Translations under genes and position numbers: made by a program
Assembly: GCF_003688995.1 (NCBI RefSeq)
Contig: NZ_PENI01000026.1
Coordinates: 1-64,000 of the forward strand
From: Streptomyces shenzhenensis
Lineage (GTDB): Bacteria; Actinomycetota; Actinomycetes; Streptomycetales; Streptomycetaceae
Direction: 5' to 3'
Length of the DNA stretch: 64,000 nt
Part shown: piece by piece, positions 17,018 to 25,618 of the stretch
How the letters are laid out: every line of letters starts with the position of its first letter
Position numbering within the stretch: the stretch's first letter is position 1
Notes under the pieces: generated by a model
The model's input: the letters and a program-made list of their open reading frames with translations, nothing else
Told to the model about the DNA's origin: nothing
The model's database searches: none

Positions 17018-18226
17018 ATGAGCACTTCGCAGAGTTCCGAGGTCCCCACCCTCCTCGTCAAGATCTTCGGCAAGGACAGGCCGGGCATCACGGCCGGCCT
17101 CTTCGACACCCTCGCCGCCTTCTCCGTCGACGTGGTCGACATCGAGCAGGTCGTGACCCGCGGCCGACTGGTGCTCTGCGCGCTCGTGACCCAGCCGACC
17201 GCCGGGCTGGAGGGTGATCTGCGGGCCACGGTGCACAGCTGGGCCGACTCGATGAGGATGCAGGCGGAGATCATCTCCGGGCGCGGCGACAACCGTCCGC
17301 GCGGACTCGGCCGTTCCCTGGTGACCGTCCTCGGCCATCCGCTCACCGCCGAGTCGACGGCCGCCATCGCCGCCCGGATCGCGAAGGTCGGCGGCAACAT
17401 CGACCGGATCTTCCGGCTCGCCAAGTACCCGGTGACCGCGGTCGAGTTCGCGGTGTCCGGCGTGGAGACCGAACCGCTGCGCACCTCCCTGGTGGCCGAC
17501 GCGGCGGCGCTCGGTGTCGACATAGCCGTCGTCGCCGCGGGCCTGCACCGGCGGGCGCAGCGGCTGGTCGTCATGGACGTCGACTCGACCCTCATCCAGG
17601 ACGAGGTGATCGAGCTCTTCGCCGCGCACGCCGGCTGCGAGCAGCAGGTCGCCGAGGTGACGGCCGCCGCCATGCGCGGGGAGCTGGACTTCGAGCAGTC
17701 GCTGCACGCGCGCGTGGCACTGCTGGCGGGGCTGGACGCCTCGGTCGTGCACAAGGTGCGCGGCGATGTACGGCTGACGCCGGGCGCGCGTACGTTGATC
17801 CGCACACTGAAGCGGCTCGGCTACCAAGTCGGCGTGGTCTCCGGCGGGTTCACCCAGGTCACCGACGATCTCAAGGAACGGCTGGGGCTGGACTTCGCCC
17901 ACGCCAACACCCTGGAGATCGTCGACGGGAAGCTGACGGGCCGGGTCATCGGGGACATCGTCGACCGTGCGGGCAAGGCGCGGCTGCTGCGCCGGTTCGC
18001 CGCCGAGGCCGGCGTACCGCTCGCCCAGACGGTGGCGATCGGCGACGGCGCCAACGACCTGGACATGCTGAACGCGGCCGGTCTCGGCGTCGCCTTCAAC
18101 GCCAAACCGGTCGTCCGCGAGGCCGCGCACACCGCGGTGAACGTTCCCTTCCTGGACACGGTCCTGTATCTGCTGGGCATCACCCGCGAAGAGGTCGAGG
18201 CGGCGGACGCCCACGAGGAGGACTGA
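17018..18226 (+). CDS. serB: Phosphoserine phosphatase
   Basis: This 402-aa enzyme performs the last step of L-serine synthesis, phosphoserine to serine. An N-terminal ACT domain (about 10-85, with IFGKDRPGITAGLFDTLA) and a second ACT-like half (about 98-172) probably sense serine. The HAD phosphatase domain starts at VVMDVDSTLIQ (nucleophile D187, acid D189), then VVSGGFTQV (motif II), a conserved Lys and IGDGANDLDML (motif IV). The ATG at 17018 was chosen because the ACT domain starts right after it. TACGGT (17003-17008) may be the -10 of a near-leaderless transcript. Confidence 0.96.
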   Translation: MSTSQSSEVPTLLVKIFGKDRPGITAGLFDTLAAFSVDVVDIEQVVTRGRLVLCALVTQPTAGLEGDLRATVHSWADSMRMQAEIISGRGDNRPRGLGRSLVTVLGHPLTAESTAAIAARIAKVGGNIDRIFRLAKYPVTAVEFAVSGVETEPLRTSLVADAAALGVDIAVVAAGLHRRAQRLVVMDVDSTLIQDEVIELFAAHAGCEQQVAEVTAAAMRGELDFEQSLHARVALLAGLDASVVHKVRGDVRLTPGARTLIRTLKRLGYQVGVVSGGFTQVTDDLKERLGLDFAHANTLEIVDGKLTGRVIGDIVDRAGKARLLRRFAAEAGVPLAQTVAIGDGANDLDMLNAAGLGVAFNAKPVVREAAHTAVNVPFLDTVLYLLGITREEVEAADAHEED

Positions 18227-18242
18227 GCCTCCGGCCCGGCTC

Positions 18243-18265
18243 GGGGTCCGGCGGCGCCGGGCCCC
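18243..18265. terminator. Hairpin between convergent genes
   Basis: GGGGTCCGGC (18243-18252) pairs with GCCGGGCCCC (18256-18265), 10 bp with one G-T pair and a 3-nt loop. It lies between serB and the phosphatase gene and could terminate both. Confidence 0.6.
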
Positions 18266-18283
18266 GTCGAGGTCGTACGGAGG

Positions 18284-18802
18284 TCAGTCGGAGGGCGCCC
18301 AGTAGTCCGCAAGCGCCGCGGCGCCCGGCTCCAGGCCCTTCCACGAGCCGTCGAAGGTCAGCACGGCGAAGGCGGCGGCGGGGAAGCCGCGGCGCTTCAT
18401 CCGCTCGCCCGCGGCGCCGTCGACGGCACCGGACAGGATCTCGGCCAGGCCGTGCACACCGGGGTTGTGGCCGATCAGGACCAGGTTCCGGGTGTCGTCG
18501 GGGACCTCGTTCAGGACGGCGATGATCTCGCCGGGCGAGGCCTCGTAGAGCCGCTCCTCGTAGACGGTCCTCGGCCGGTGCGGGAGCTCCTGCACGGCGA
18601 GCTTCCAGGTCTCGCGGGTCCGGACCGCGGTGGAGCACAGGGCCAGGTCGAAGGAGATTCCGCTGTCGGCCAGTCTGCGGCCGGCCACTGCCGCGTCCAT
18701 GCGGCCCCGCTCGGCGAGCGGCCGCTCATGGTCGGTCACCTGGGGCCAGTCGGCTTTCGCATGCCGGAAGAGGACGATCCTACGGGGTTCTGCGACGCTC
18801 AT
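18284..18802 (-). CDS. SixA-like histidine phosphatase family protein
   Basis: This 172-aa histidine-phosphatase-superfamily member has the catalytic motif RHAKADWPQ, where the His forms a phosphohistidine, near residue 14. The second His is in LIGHNPGVHGLAEIL. The LxxxGRxxA block (LAERGRMDAAVAG) and CSTAVRTRETW are conserved in SixA-type proteins that remove phosphate from phosphohistidines, although many actinobacterial homologues have unknown substrates. It is convergent with serB. The ATG at 18800-18802 has no strong ribosome site. Confidence 0.88.
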   Translation of the reverse strand: MSVAEPRRIVLFRHAKADWPQVTDHERPLAERGRMDAAVAGRRLADSGISFDLALCSTAVRTRETWKLAVQELPHRPRTVYEERLYEASPGEIIAVLNEVPDDTRNLVLIGHNPGVHGLAEILSGAVDGAAGERMKRRGFPAAAFAVLTFDGSWKGLEPGAAALADYWAPSD

Positions 18803-18880
18803 GAGATCCAGCTTCGCATGAAACAGGCCATGGGGCGCAGGGAGTTGACACGCGGCCGTACCGGCCCGGCCGCCCCCCGG

Positions 18881-19087
18881 TCAGCGGGTCAGCACCTGCT
18901 GCACGCGTTCCAGGAGGTGGGTGACGGCCGGGTCGCCCGTGGCCGCCTGGGCGTCCGAGGGGTTGAGGAGCAGCACCAGCAGGGAGACGAAGGCGAGCAC
19001 GGGCAGGGCCAGCGCCCACCAGGGCAGCCGGATGTCGACGCCGCCCGTGGTCGCCGGGTGAGGCCGGGTGTGCGTACGGGCCGGCAT
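18881..19087 (-). CDS. Small single-pass membrane protein, unknown
   Basis: This 68-aa protein has a His/Thr-rich N-terminus, one membrane helix (WWALALPVLAFVSLLVLLL, about 27-45) and a short tail ending in LLERVQQVLTR. The ATG follows a good GGAGG. I recall similar small proteins in streptomycetes at this place but no function. It may be a short-lived or stress-linked membrane peptide, but nothing in the sequence proves this. Confidence 0.65.
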   Translation of the reverse strand: MPARTHTRPHPATTGGVDIRLPWWALALPVLAFVSLLVLLLNPSDAQAATGDPAVTHLLERVQQVLTR

Positions 19088-19256
19088 GATCGCCTCCGCT
19101 GGTCTCCGAGTGGTCGGTGACCGCCTGTCGCGGTCACCTCTCGAAGGTAGGCAATCCGCGGGTGCCGACCCATCCGGTGATCCACCCACTTCACCCTGAC
19201 ACTGACCCCCTAGGGGATGGTGGGGCTGGCCCCACCATCGGCCGCCGGAGGTGTGA

Positions 19257-19373
19257 TCAGGGGGACGCGATGGTCGCGACGATGGCGATGAGCACGAAGA
19301 TGGCGAAGAACGAGCCGAAGACGATCAGCATCTTCTTCTGGCCGTTCTGGGGGTTCGGATCGAGCACGGGCAT
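19257..19373 (-). CDS. SGM_5486-type transporter-associated micro-protein
   Basis: This 38-aa protein, MPVLDPNPQNGQKK followed by one membrane helix and ending IATIASP, matches the very conserved small-protein family found next to CynX/NimT-type MFS exporters in Streptomyces. It probably binds or stabilises the transporter. The transporter gene lies upstream on the same strand but is separated by 404 nt of repeat-like DNA, whereas the two are normally closer. It is too short for routine gene finders. Confidence 0.8.
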   Translation of the reverse strand: MPVLDPNPQNGQKKMLIVFGSFFAIFVLIAIVATIASP

Positions 19374-19777
19374 GCGGTCAGTCTCGCACCCCGGACCCAC
19401 GCCCGGACCGCCGGGGCACCGGAAACCACACGGCGGGTCGCGGCCGAACGCCGGCCGGGGTCCGGGGGCTGTCACAGCGGGCCAGGCGGCTCCCGGGGCC
19501 ATCGGCTCATCTGCCGGTCCCCGGGCCGCCGGGGCCCGACGGCTCCCGGGGCGTCGGCAGCGCCGTGCGGCACCCGGACCGCGGCCGAGGCCGGGCGACG
19601 CCCGCACCATCAGAAGCACCAGCCGGATCCCGGGCCATGAACAGGGTGGAGCCAGATGATCCGGGCCATCAGCGGCACCCGGCAACTCCCCGGCCGTCCG
19701 CGAGGCCGGACGAAACCCGGACCGTCAACAGCACCGGACGGATCCCGGACCGAGACCACCAGACAGCACCCAGGCTG
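19374..19777 (+). repeat. Intergenic region with degenerate tandem duplication, about 115 bp
   Basis: There is no credible gene in these 404 nt. Two diverged copies can be aligned: near 19580 (GCGGCCGAGGCCGGGCGACG) and near 19695 (CGTCCGCGAGGCCGGACGAA), 115 bp apart, both continuing with A.C..CA..AGCACC.G.CGGATCCCGG. The stretch before 19580 is equally GC-rich with CCGGGG repeats. It separates the SGM_5486-type gene from its MFS partner. Confidence 0.5.
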
Positions 19778-21103
19778 TCAGCGGGCTGCCTCGTCCTCGA
19801 CCGTTCGGTTGCGGCCCGCCAGCACGCCCACTGCCATCTGCGGGATCATCAGGCCGGCCATGAGGGCGATGGGCAGGCCCCAGCCGCCGCTGTGCTGGTA
19901 GAGCACCCCGACCAGCAGCGGCCCGGGGATGGAGATCAGATACCCGGTGCTCTGCGCGAACGCGGAGAGCTGGGCGACACCCGTGCCGGTCCTGGCCCGC
20001 ATGCCCACCATGGTGAGGGCCAGCGGGAAGGCGCAGTTGGCGATGCCGAGCAGCAGTGCCCAGGCCCAGGCGCCGCCGGCCGGGGCCAGGTACAGGCCCG
20101 CGTAGCCGGCCAGGCCGCAGGCGCCGAGCGCCAGCACGATCGGTCCCTGGCGGGGCAGCCGGGTGGCCAGCCGCGGGATCACGAAGGCCAGCGGTACGCC
20201 CATGACCATGGTGACGGCGAGCAGCAGCCCCGCCGTGCCCGCGGGCACGCCCGCGTCGCGGAAGATCTGCGCCATCCAGCCCATGGTGATGTAGGCGGCG
20301 GTGGCCTGGAGCCCGAAGAAGACGGCGAGTGCCCAGGCCGTACGGCTGCGGGTGATCCGCAGCGGAGCCGCCGTGGGCCGCTGGTCCGCCGCGTGCGCCG
20401 GCTCGCGCGCGGAGTCGGTCCGCCGGTCCCGGACCTGCGACAGCCACGGCAGCACCGCGGCGGCGGCGAGCGCGGCCCATACGGCCAGCCCGGTGCGCCA
20501 GCTGCCGCCGAGCGCGTCGGTCATGGGCACGGTGACCGCGGCGGCCAGCGAGGTGCCGAGGGCGAGGGCCATCGAGTACAGGCCGGTCATGGAGCCCACC
20601 CGGTCCGGGAACCAGCGCTTGACGATGACCGGCATGAGGACGTTGCTGACCGCGATGCCCATGAGCGCCAGGGCGCTGGCGGCCAGGAATCCGGCGGTGC
20701 CCCCGACATAGGGCCGGACGGCCAGACCCGCGGTGATCGCGACCATACCGGCGCACACCACGGCGCCCGGCCCGAAGCGGCGGGCGAGCCGCGGCGCCAT
20801 GACGCCGAAGACGGCGAAGCAGAGCGGGGGCACGGAGGTGAGCAGCCCGGCCACGCTGCCGCTCATGCCGAGGCCGTCGCGGACCTCCTCCAGGAGGGCA
20901 CCGAGGCTGGTGATGGCAGGGCGGAGGTTCAGCGCGGCGAGCACGATACCGACGACGACCAGACGCGTGCCCCACGCGCGCGTGGCGCCCGCCACGGCTT
21001 TCGGGGCGCCGTGCGGCGCGCCGGCCGCGCCGTCGGAGGCGGTGGGCGGCGCGTCCCCGGTCCGCGTCGCCGTGTCTGTCGTGCGGGTTTCCTCGGTTGC
21101 CAT
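19778..21103 (-). CDS. MFS exporter of the CynX/NimT family
   Basis: This 441-aa major-facilitator protein has a hydrophilic N-terminal tail (about 45 aa) and 12 predicted helices. The first is LVVVGIVLAALNLRPAITSLG, whose NLRPAITSLG block is diagnostic of CynX/NimT transporters. The family includes cyanate and 2-nitroimidazole transporters; the substrate here is unknown. It is probably regulated by the divergent GntR gene. TATGAT (minus strand, 21111-21116) lies 7 nt before the ATG at 21101-21103, so the mRNA is probably leaderless; ATGs at 21112 and 21115 would overlap the -10 box and are unlikely. Confidence 0.92.
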   Translation of the reverse strand: MATEETRTTDTATRTGDAPPTASDGAAGAPHGAPKAVAGATRAWGTRLVVVGIVLAALNLRPAITSLGALLEEVRDGLGMSGSVAGLLTSVPPLCFAVFGVMAPRLARRFGPGAVVCAGMVAITAGLAVRPYVGGTAGFLAASALALMGIAVSNVLMPVIVKRWFPDRVGSMTGLYSMALALGTSLAAAVTVPMTDALGGSWRTGLAVWAALAAAAVLPWLSQVRDRRTDSAREPAHAADQRPTAAPLRITRSRTAWALAVFFGLQATAAYITMGWMAQIFRDAGVPAGTAGLLLAVTMVMGVPLAFVIPRLATRLPRQGPIVLALGACGLAGYAGLYLAPAGGAWAWALLLGIANCAFPLALTMVGMRARTGTGVAQLSAFAQSTGYLISIPGPLLVGVLYQHSGGWGLPIALMAGLMIPQMAVGVLAGRNRTVEDEAAR

Positions 21104-21109
21104 GAGAGA

Positions 21110-21124
21110 CATCATAGAATGATG
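21110..21124. promoter_or_regulatory. Palindromic operator in the MFS/gntR divergent promoter
   Basis: CATCAT-AGA-ATGATG is a perfect 6-bp inverted repeat with a 3-nt centre. It overlaps the -10 box of the MFS gene (TATGAT, minus) and a possible -10 of the gntR gene (TAGAAT, plus, 21115-21120). A second GATGATTGGT lies just to the right. It is the likely binding site of the adjacent GntR regulator, giving joint control in both directions. Confidence 0.55.
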
Positions 21125-21185
21125 GGATGATTGGTTGTCCATTCCCGGGTCGCCGCCACCCGGCCCCCGCGTGCGAAGGTGTGCC

Positions 21186-21878
21186 ATGCCTCTGAGCCAC
21201 CCCCGCCGCTCGGCGCTGTCCGAGCAGGTCATCGCCGAGCTGCGGAACCAGATCACCACCGGCGAGTGGCCGGTCGGCTCACGCATCCCGACCGAGCCGG
21301 AGCTGGTCGAACAGCTCGGCGTCGCCCGCAACACGGTCCGCGAGGCCGTCCGCGCGCTCGCCCACAACGGCCTGCTGGACATCCGGCAGGGCTCCGGGAC
21401 CTATGTCGTGGCGACCAGCGAGCTGGCGGGCGTGATGCACCGGCGCTTCGCCGAGGCCGACCCGTGGCACATCGCCGAGCTGCGCTCCACGCTGGAGCCG
21501 GCCGCCGCGAGGCTGGCCGCGCAGCGGCGCACCGAGAAGGACCTGAAGCAGCTGGAGACCCTCCTCGTGCGGCGCGAGGAGGCCTGGGAGTCGGGCGACG
21601 CGGAGGCCTTCGTGACCGCCGACACCACCTTCCACCTGGTGGTGGTGGCCGCCTCCCACAACGACGTCATGACGGCCATGTACGCCGATCTGGGCGAGGT
21701 GCTGCGGGACTGGCTGCGCGCGGACGTGGGCGCCGATCTGACACCCGGCACGCACATGGACCACTCCCGGCTGGTCGACGCGATCCGCGCGGGTGACGCG
21801 GAGACGGCCGGGCGGGAGGCGGCGAGCTATCCGTTCCGGTGCCGACCGGGCCCGCTCAGTCCGCCTTCTCGTGGCTGA
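21186..21878 (+). CDS. GntR-family (FadR/VanR-type) transcriptional regulator
   Basis: This 230-aa protein has an N-terminal winged helix-turn-helix (about 10-75: VGSRIPTEPELVEQLGVARN, TVREAVRALAHNGLLDIRQG) and a C-terminal FCD ligand domain (about 85-220) with metal-binding candidates in TFHLVV and THMDHSRLVDAI. It is divergent from the MFS exporter and probably represses it in response to a small acid. The ATG follows GAAGGTG. The last 23 nt overlap the convergent gene at 21856-22203, which is tight but common here. Confidence 0.92.
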   Translation: MPLSHPRRSALSEQVIAELRNQITTGEWPVGSRIPTEPELVEQLGVARNTVREAVRALAHNGLLDIRQGSGTYVVATSELAGVMHRRFAEADPWHIAELRSTLEPAAARLAAQRRTEKDLKQLETLLVRREEAWESGDAEAFVTADTTFHLVVVAASHNDVMTAMYADLGEVLRDWLRADVGADLTPGTHMDHSRLVDAIRAGDAETAGREAASYPFRCRPGPLSPPSRG

Positions 21879-22203
21879 TCCACACCGCGCCGACCTCCTT
21901 CCAGCAGCGGCCCGTCAGCCGTACGGTCAGCGCGGGACCGGTGTCGACCGGTGCGCCGTCGGTGTCCAGGTCCCACCAGCGGGCGCACTCGATGTGCAGG
22001 CGCACGCGATCGGTGTCGATGTACGGGTTGTGGCAGTAGGCCACCACATGGGACCCGCTGACGGTCGTGCGGCACTCCGCCCCGAACGGTGACGGAGCGG
22101 CCTCGTCGTCGTCCAGACGCGCGTGGAGCATCGCCTCGTACGGCAGGGACAGCACGAGCGCGAGGGCCGCGGTCGCCGAGGCCAGGCTGCGGGGCAGGCG
22201 CAC
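21856..22203 (-). CDS. Small exported protein of unknown function
   Basis: This 115-aa protein has an N-terminal signal or anchor helix (LASATAALALVLSLPYEAML) and an acidic, Cys-containing exported part: C in AECRTTV, VVAYCHNPYID, HIECARWWD and GRCWKEV, four cysteines that could form two disulfides. The GTG at 22201-22203 has a strong GAGGAGG upstream. I do not recognise the family. It is convergent with the GntR gene and overlaps its 3' end. Confidence 0.7.
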   Translation of the reverse strand: MRLPRSLASATAALALVLSLPYEAMLHARLDDDEAAPSPFGAECRTTVSGSHVVAYCHNPYIDTDRVRLHIECARWWDLDTDGAPVDTGPALTVRLTGRCWKEVGAVWISHEKAD

Positions 22204-22323
22204 AAGGGAACCTCCTCGGCCGGGCTGGGGAGGGAATGCGCGAGGGGAACGCCTACTCCAGGGTGCGCGGTCACGGCTGGTCCGCGCCCGGCCGGTGGGC
22301 CGAACGGGTGATGCCCGCACGGG

Positions 22324-22357
22324 CCGAGGCCCTCACCCGCGCGGGTGAGGGCCTCGG
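22324..22357 (-). terminator. Perfect palindrome terminator of the fabG-fabI operon
   Basis: Two 17-nt arms, 22324-22340 (CCGAGGCCCTCACCCGC) and 22341-22357 (GCGGGTGAGGGCCTCGG), are exact reverse complements with no spacer. The site is 22 nt after the fabI stop on the minus strand. Confidence 0.8.
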
Positions 22358-22378
22358 TCGTGGGCCGGGAGTGCGGGC

Positions 22379-23146
22379 TCAGGCGCCGACGGCGTGCAGA
22401 CCGCCGTCCACGTGGATGATCTCGCCGGTGGTCTTCGGGAACCAGTCGCTCAGCAGGGCGACCACACCGCGGCCGGCCGGCTCGGGGTCCTTCAGGTCCC
22501 ACTCCAGCGGGGAACGGGAGTCCCACACGGAGGCCAGGCCCTCGAAGCCCGGGATGGACTTGGCGGCCATGGAGCCGATCGGGCCCGCGGAGATGAGGTT
22601 GCAGCGGATGTTCTGCTTGCCCAGGTCCCGCGCCATGTAGCGGTTGGTGGCCTCCAGGGCGGCCTTGGCGGGGCCCATCCAGTCGTACTGCGGCCAGGCG
22701 AACTGGGCGTCGAAGGTGAGGCCGACGACCGAGCCGCCGTTCTGCATCAGCGGCAGGCAGGCCATGGTGAGGGACTTCAGGGAGAACGCCGAGACGTGCA
22801 TGGCCGTGGCGACGGACTCGAACGGGGTGTTCAGGAAGTTGCCGCCCATGGCGTCCTGCGGCGCGAAGCCGATGGAGTGCACGACGCCGTCGAGGCCGCC
22901 CAGCTCCTCACCGACGACGTCGGCCAGCCGGCTCAGGTGCTCGTTGTTGGTGACGTCCAGCTCGATGACCTTGGTGGGCTTCGGCAGCTTCTTGGCGACA
23001 CGCTCGGTCAGCGTCGGCCGCGGGAAGGCGGTCAGGATGATCTCCGCGCCCTGCTCCTGGGCCAGCTTGGCCGTGTGGAAGGCGATGGAGGACTCCAGCA
23101 GCACACCGGTGATCAGGACACGCTTGCCGTCGAGAATTCCGCTCAT
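22379..23146 (-). CDS. fabI: Enoyl-ACP reductase (NADH), InhA/FabI type
   Basis: This 255-aa enzyme catalyses the last reduction in fatty-acid elongation. The cofactor loop is ITGVLLESSIAFHTAKLA. The FabI/InhA active-site pair is in YDWMGPAK (Y154, K161), with SIGFAPQ upstream. Residues near the triclosan/isoniazid pocket (FDAQFAWP) are of InhA type. The start lies 5 nt after the fabG stop codon, so the two are co-transcribed. The operon ends at a palindrome terminator. Confidence 0.97.
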   Translation of the reverse strand: MSGILDGKRVLITGVLLESSIAFHTAKLAQEQGAEIILTAFPRPTLTERVAKKLPKPTKVIELDVTNNEHLSRLADVVGEELGGLDGVVHSIGFAPQDAMGGNFLNTPFESVATAMHVSAFSLKSLTMACLPLMQNGGSVVGLTFDAQFAWPQYDWMGPAKAALEATNRYMARDLGKQNIRCNLISAGPIGSMAAKSIPGFEGLASVWDSRSPLEWDLKDPEPAGRGVVALLSDWFPKTTGEIIHVDGGLHAVGA

Positions 23147-23151
23147 GGTGA

Positions 23152-23856
23152 TCAGTGACCCATTCCCAGTCCGCCGTCAACAGGGATGACGGCTCCAGTG
23201 ATGTACGCGGCCTCGTCCGAGGCGAGGAATCGCACCGCCGCGGCGATCTCCTGCGGCTGCGCGTAACGCCCGAGCGGCACCCGCGCGACGATGTCCGCAC
23301 GCTGCTCGTCATTGAGCACCTGCGTCATCTCGGTGTCCACAAAACCTGGCGCGACGACGTTGAACGTGATGTTGCGCGAGCCCAGCTCGCGGGCGAGGGA
23401 GCGCGCGAAGCCGACCAGTCCGGCCTTGGAGGCGGCGTAGTTGGCCTGTCCCGGGGAGCCGAGCAGCCCGACGACGGAGGAGATCAGCACGACGCGGCCC
23501 TTGCGGGCGCGCAGCATGCCCCGGTTGGCGCGCTTGACCACCCGGAAGGTACCGGTGAGGTTGGTGTCGACGACCGAGGTGAAGTCCTCCTCGGACATGC
23601 GCATCAGGAGCTGGTCCCGGGTGACGCCGGCGTTGGCGATCAGCACCTCGACCGGGCCGTGCTCGGCCTCGATCTCCTTGTAGGCCTGCTCCACCTGTTC
23701 GGGGTCGGTGATGTCGCACTTGACGGCGAGGAAGCCGGACGGCGGCTCGCCCGAGCGGTACGTGATCGCGACCTTGTCGCCGGCGTCGGCGAAAACGCGG
23801 GCGATGGCGAGGCCGATGCCCCGGTTGCCTCCGGTGACGAGAACCGAGCGGCTCAA
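23152..23856 (-). CDS. fabG: 3-oxoacyl-ACP reductase
   Basis: This 234-aa SDR reduces beta-ketoacyl-ACP in fatty-acid synthesis. Motifs: TGGNRGIGLA (NADPH loop), NAG at 75-77, catalytic S127, Y140 and K144 (YAASK). I chose the TTG at 23854-23856. The protein then begins LSRSVLVTGG, as in other actinobacterial FabG proteins, with AAAGGG in front. A longer ATG start at 23886 would add ten poorly conserved residues. First gene of the fabG-fabI operon. Confidence 0.95.
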   Translation of the reverse strand: MSRSVLVTGGNRGIGLAIARVFADAGDKVAITYRSGEPPSGFLAVKCDITDPEQVEQAYKEIEAEHGPVEVLIANAGVTRDQLLMRMSEEDFTSVVDTNLTGTFRVVKRANRGMLRARKGRVVLISSVVGLLGSPGQANYAASKAGLVGFARSLARELGSRNITFNVVAPGFVDTEMTQVLNDEQRADIVARVPLGRYAQPQEIAAAVRFLASDEAAYITGAVIPVDGGLGMGH

Positions 23857-24094
23857 CGGATCACCCTTTCGATTGCGGTCTGACACATCCGCCCGAACAC
23901 CTGGATGACAGGCGGCTTCACCGAAAATCTATCGGTAGCGCCCCTTCGGCGAGGAAGCCGGCACCGACAGTGGCGCACGCGGGTCGCTGTCGGGTCTCTA
24001 CAGAAAGAACGGGCGGCGGAGGGAAACGTGTGGTCCGCGGGCGCGGTCGCGCGACATGATCGGACCGACAGGCCACGACAGCAGGGAGACCTCC

Positions 24095-25618
24095 GTGCCT
24101 CATTCCATCGACGAAGCCTTCACGGCGCTTCCGCTACGGGCCCTCGCCGACGCCGCGCTGGCACGCGCGCGTGCGCTGGGGGCCGAGCACGCGGACTTCC
24201 GGTTCGAACGGGTGCGCAGTGCGTCCTGGCGGCTGCGGGACGCCAAACCGGCCGGATCGTCCGACACCACCGACCTCGGGTACGCGGTGCGGGTCGTGCA
24301 CGGCGGCACCTGGGGCTTCGCGTCGGGGGTCGATCTGACCCTCGACGCCGCCGCCAAGGTCGCCTCGCAGGCCGTGGCGATGGCGAAGCTGTCCGCCCAG
24401 GTGATCAGGGCCGCCGGGTCGGACGAGGTGGTGGAGCTGGCGGACGAGCCGGTGCACGCCGACCGGACGTGGATCTCGTCGTACGAGATCGATCCGTTCT
24501 CGGTGCCCGCCGAGGAGAAGTCGGCGCTGCTGGCGGACTGGAGCCGCCGGCTGCTCGCGGCGGACGGCGTCAACCATGTGGACGCCTCGCTGCTCACCGT
24601 GCACGAGAACAAGTTCTATGCCGACACCGCGGGGACCGTGACCACGCAGCAGCGGGTGCGGCTGCATCCGCAGCTGACCGCGGTGTCGGTCGACGAGTCC
24701 AGCGGCGAGTTCGACTCGATGCGCACCCTCGCGCCGCCGGTCGGCCGCGGCTGGGAGTACCTGACCGGCACCGGCTGGGACTGGGACGACGAGCTGGCGC
24801 GGATCCCCGAGCTGCTCGCCGAGAAGATGCGCGCGCCGAGCGTCGAGCCGGGCCCGTACGACCTGGTCGTCGACCCGTCCAACCTGTGGCTGACCATCCA
24901 CGAGTCCATCGGCCACGCCACCGAGCTGGACCGGGCCCTCGGCTACGAGGCCGCCTACGCGGGCACCTCCTTCGCCACCTTCGACCAGTTGGGCAAGCTC
25001 AAGTACGGCTCCGAGCTGATGAACGTCACCGGTGACCGCACCGCCGAGCACGGCCTGGCCACCGTCGGCTACGACGACGAGGGCGTCGCGGCCCAGTCCT
25101 GGGACCTGGTGAAGGACGGCACGCTGGTCGGCTACCAGCTGGACCGGCGCATCGCGAGGCTGACCGGCTTCGACCGGTCCAACGGGTGCGCGTTCGCCGA
25201 CTCGCCCGGGCATGTGCCCGTGCAGCGCATGGCCAACGTGTCGCTCCGGCCTGACCCGGCGGGGCTGGCCACGGAGGACCTGATCGGGGGCGTCGACCGC
25301 GGGATCTATGTCGTCGGCGACCGGTCCTGGTCCATCGACATGCAGCGCTACAACTTCCAGTTCACCGGGCAGCGCTTCTTCCGGATCGAGAACGGGCGGA
25401 TCACCGGTCAGCTGCGGGACGTCGCCTACCAGGCCACGACCACCGACTTCTGGGGCTCCATGGCGGCCGTCGGCGGCCCGCAGACGTATGTGCTGGGCGG
25501 CGCCTTCAACTGCGGCAAGGCCCAGCCGGGACAGGTGGCAGCCGTGTCCCACGGCTGCCCCTCCGCCCTCTTCAAGGGCGTCAACATCCTCAATACCACG
25601 CAGGAGGCCGGTCGATGA
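24095..25618 (+). CDS. tldD: TldD-family metallopeptidase
   Basis: This 507-aa TldD-subunit homologue forms a complex with TldE/PmbA that degrades unfolded peptides and, in some systems, matures peptide natural products. The zinc motif HESIGH is at 269-273, with a conserved Cys in GGAFNCGKAQPGQ. It is cytosolic, without a signal. The GTG at 24095 follows AGGGAG (24083-24088). An in-frame ATG at 24056 is less likely. Its stop overlaps the ATG of the next gene (ATGA, 25615-25618), so the two subunits are translated together. Confidence 0.95.
   Translation: MPHSIDEAFTALPLRALADAALARARALGAEHADFRFERVRSASWRLRDAKPAGSSDTTDLGYAVRVVHGGTWGFASGVDLTLDAAAKVASQAVAMAKLSAQVIRAAGSDEVVELADEPVHADRTWISSYEIDPFSVPAEEKSALLADWSRRLLAADGVNHVDASLLTVHENKFYADTAGTVTTQQRVRLHPQLTAVSVDESSGEFDSMRTLAPPVGRGWEYLTGTGWDWDDELARIPELLAEKMRAPSVEPGPYDLVVDPSNLWLTIHESIGHATELDRALGYEAAYAGTSFATFDQLGKLKYGSELMNVTGDRTAEHGLATVGYDDEGVAAQSWDLVKDGTLVGYQLDRRIARLTGFDRSNGCAFADSPGHVPVQRMANVSLRPDPAGLATEDLIGGVDRGIYVVGDRSWSIDMQRYNFQFTGQRFFRIENGRITGQLRDVAYQATTTDFWGSMAAVGGPQTYVLGGAFNCGKAQPGQVAAVSHGCPSALFKGVNILNTTQEAGR

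Noticed and set aside
24056..24094. ATG start for TldD at 24056
   Set aside because: The ribosome site AGGGAG fits the GTG at 24095.
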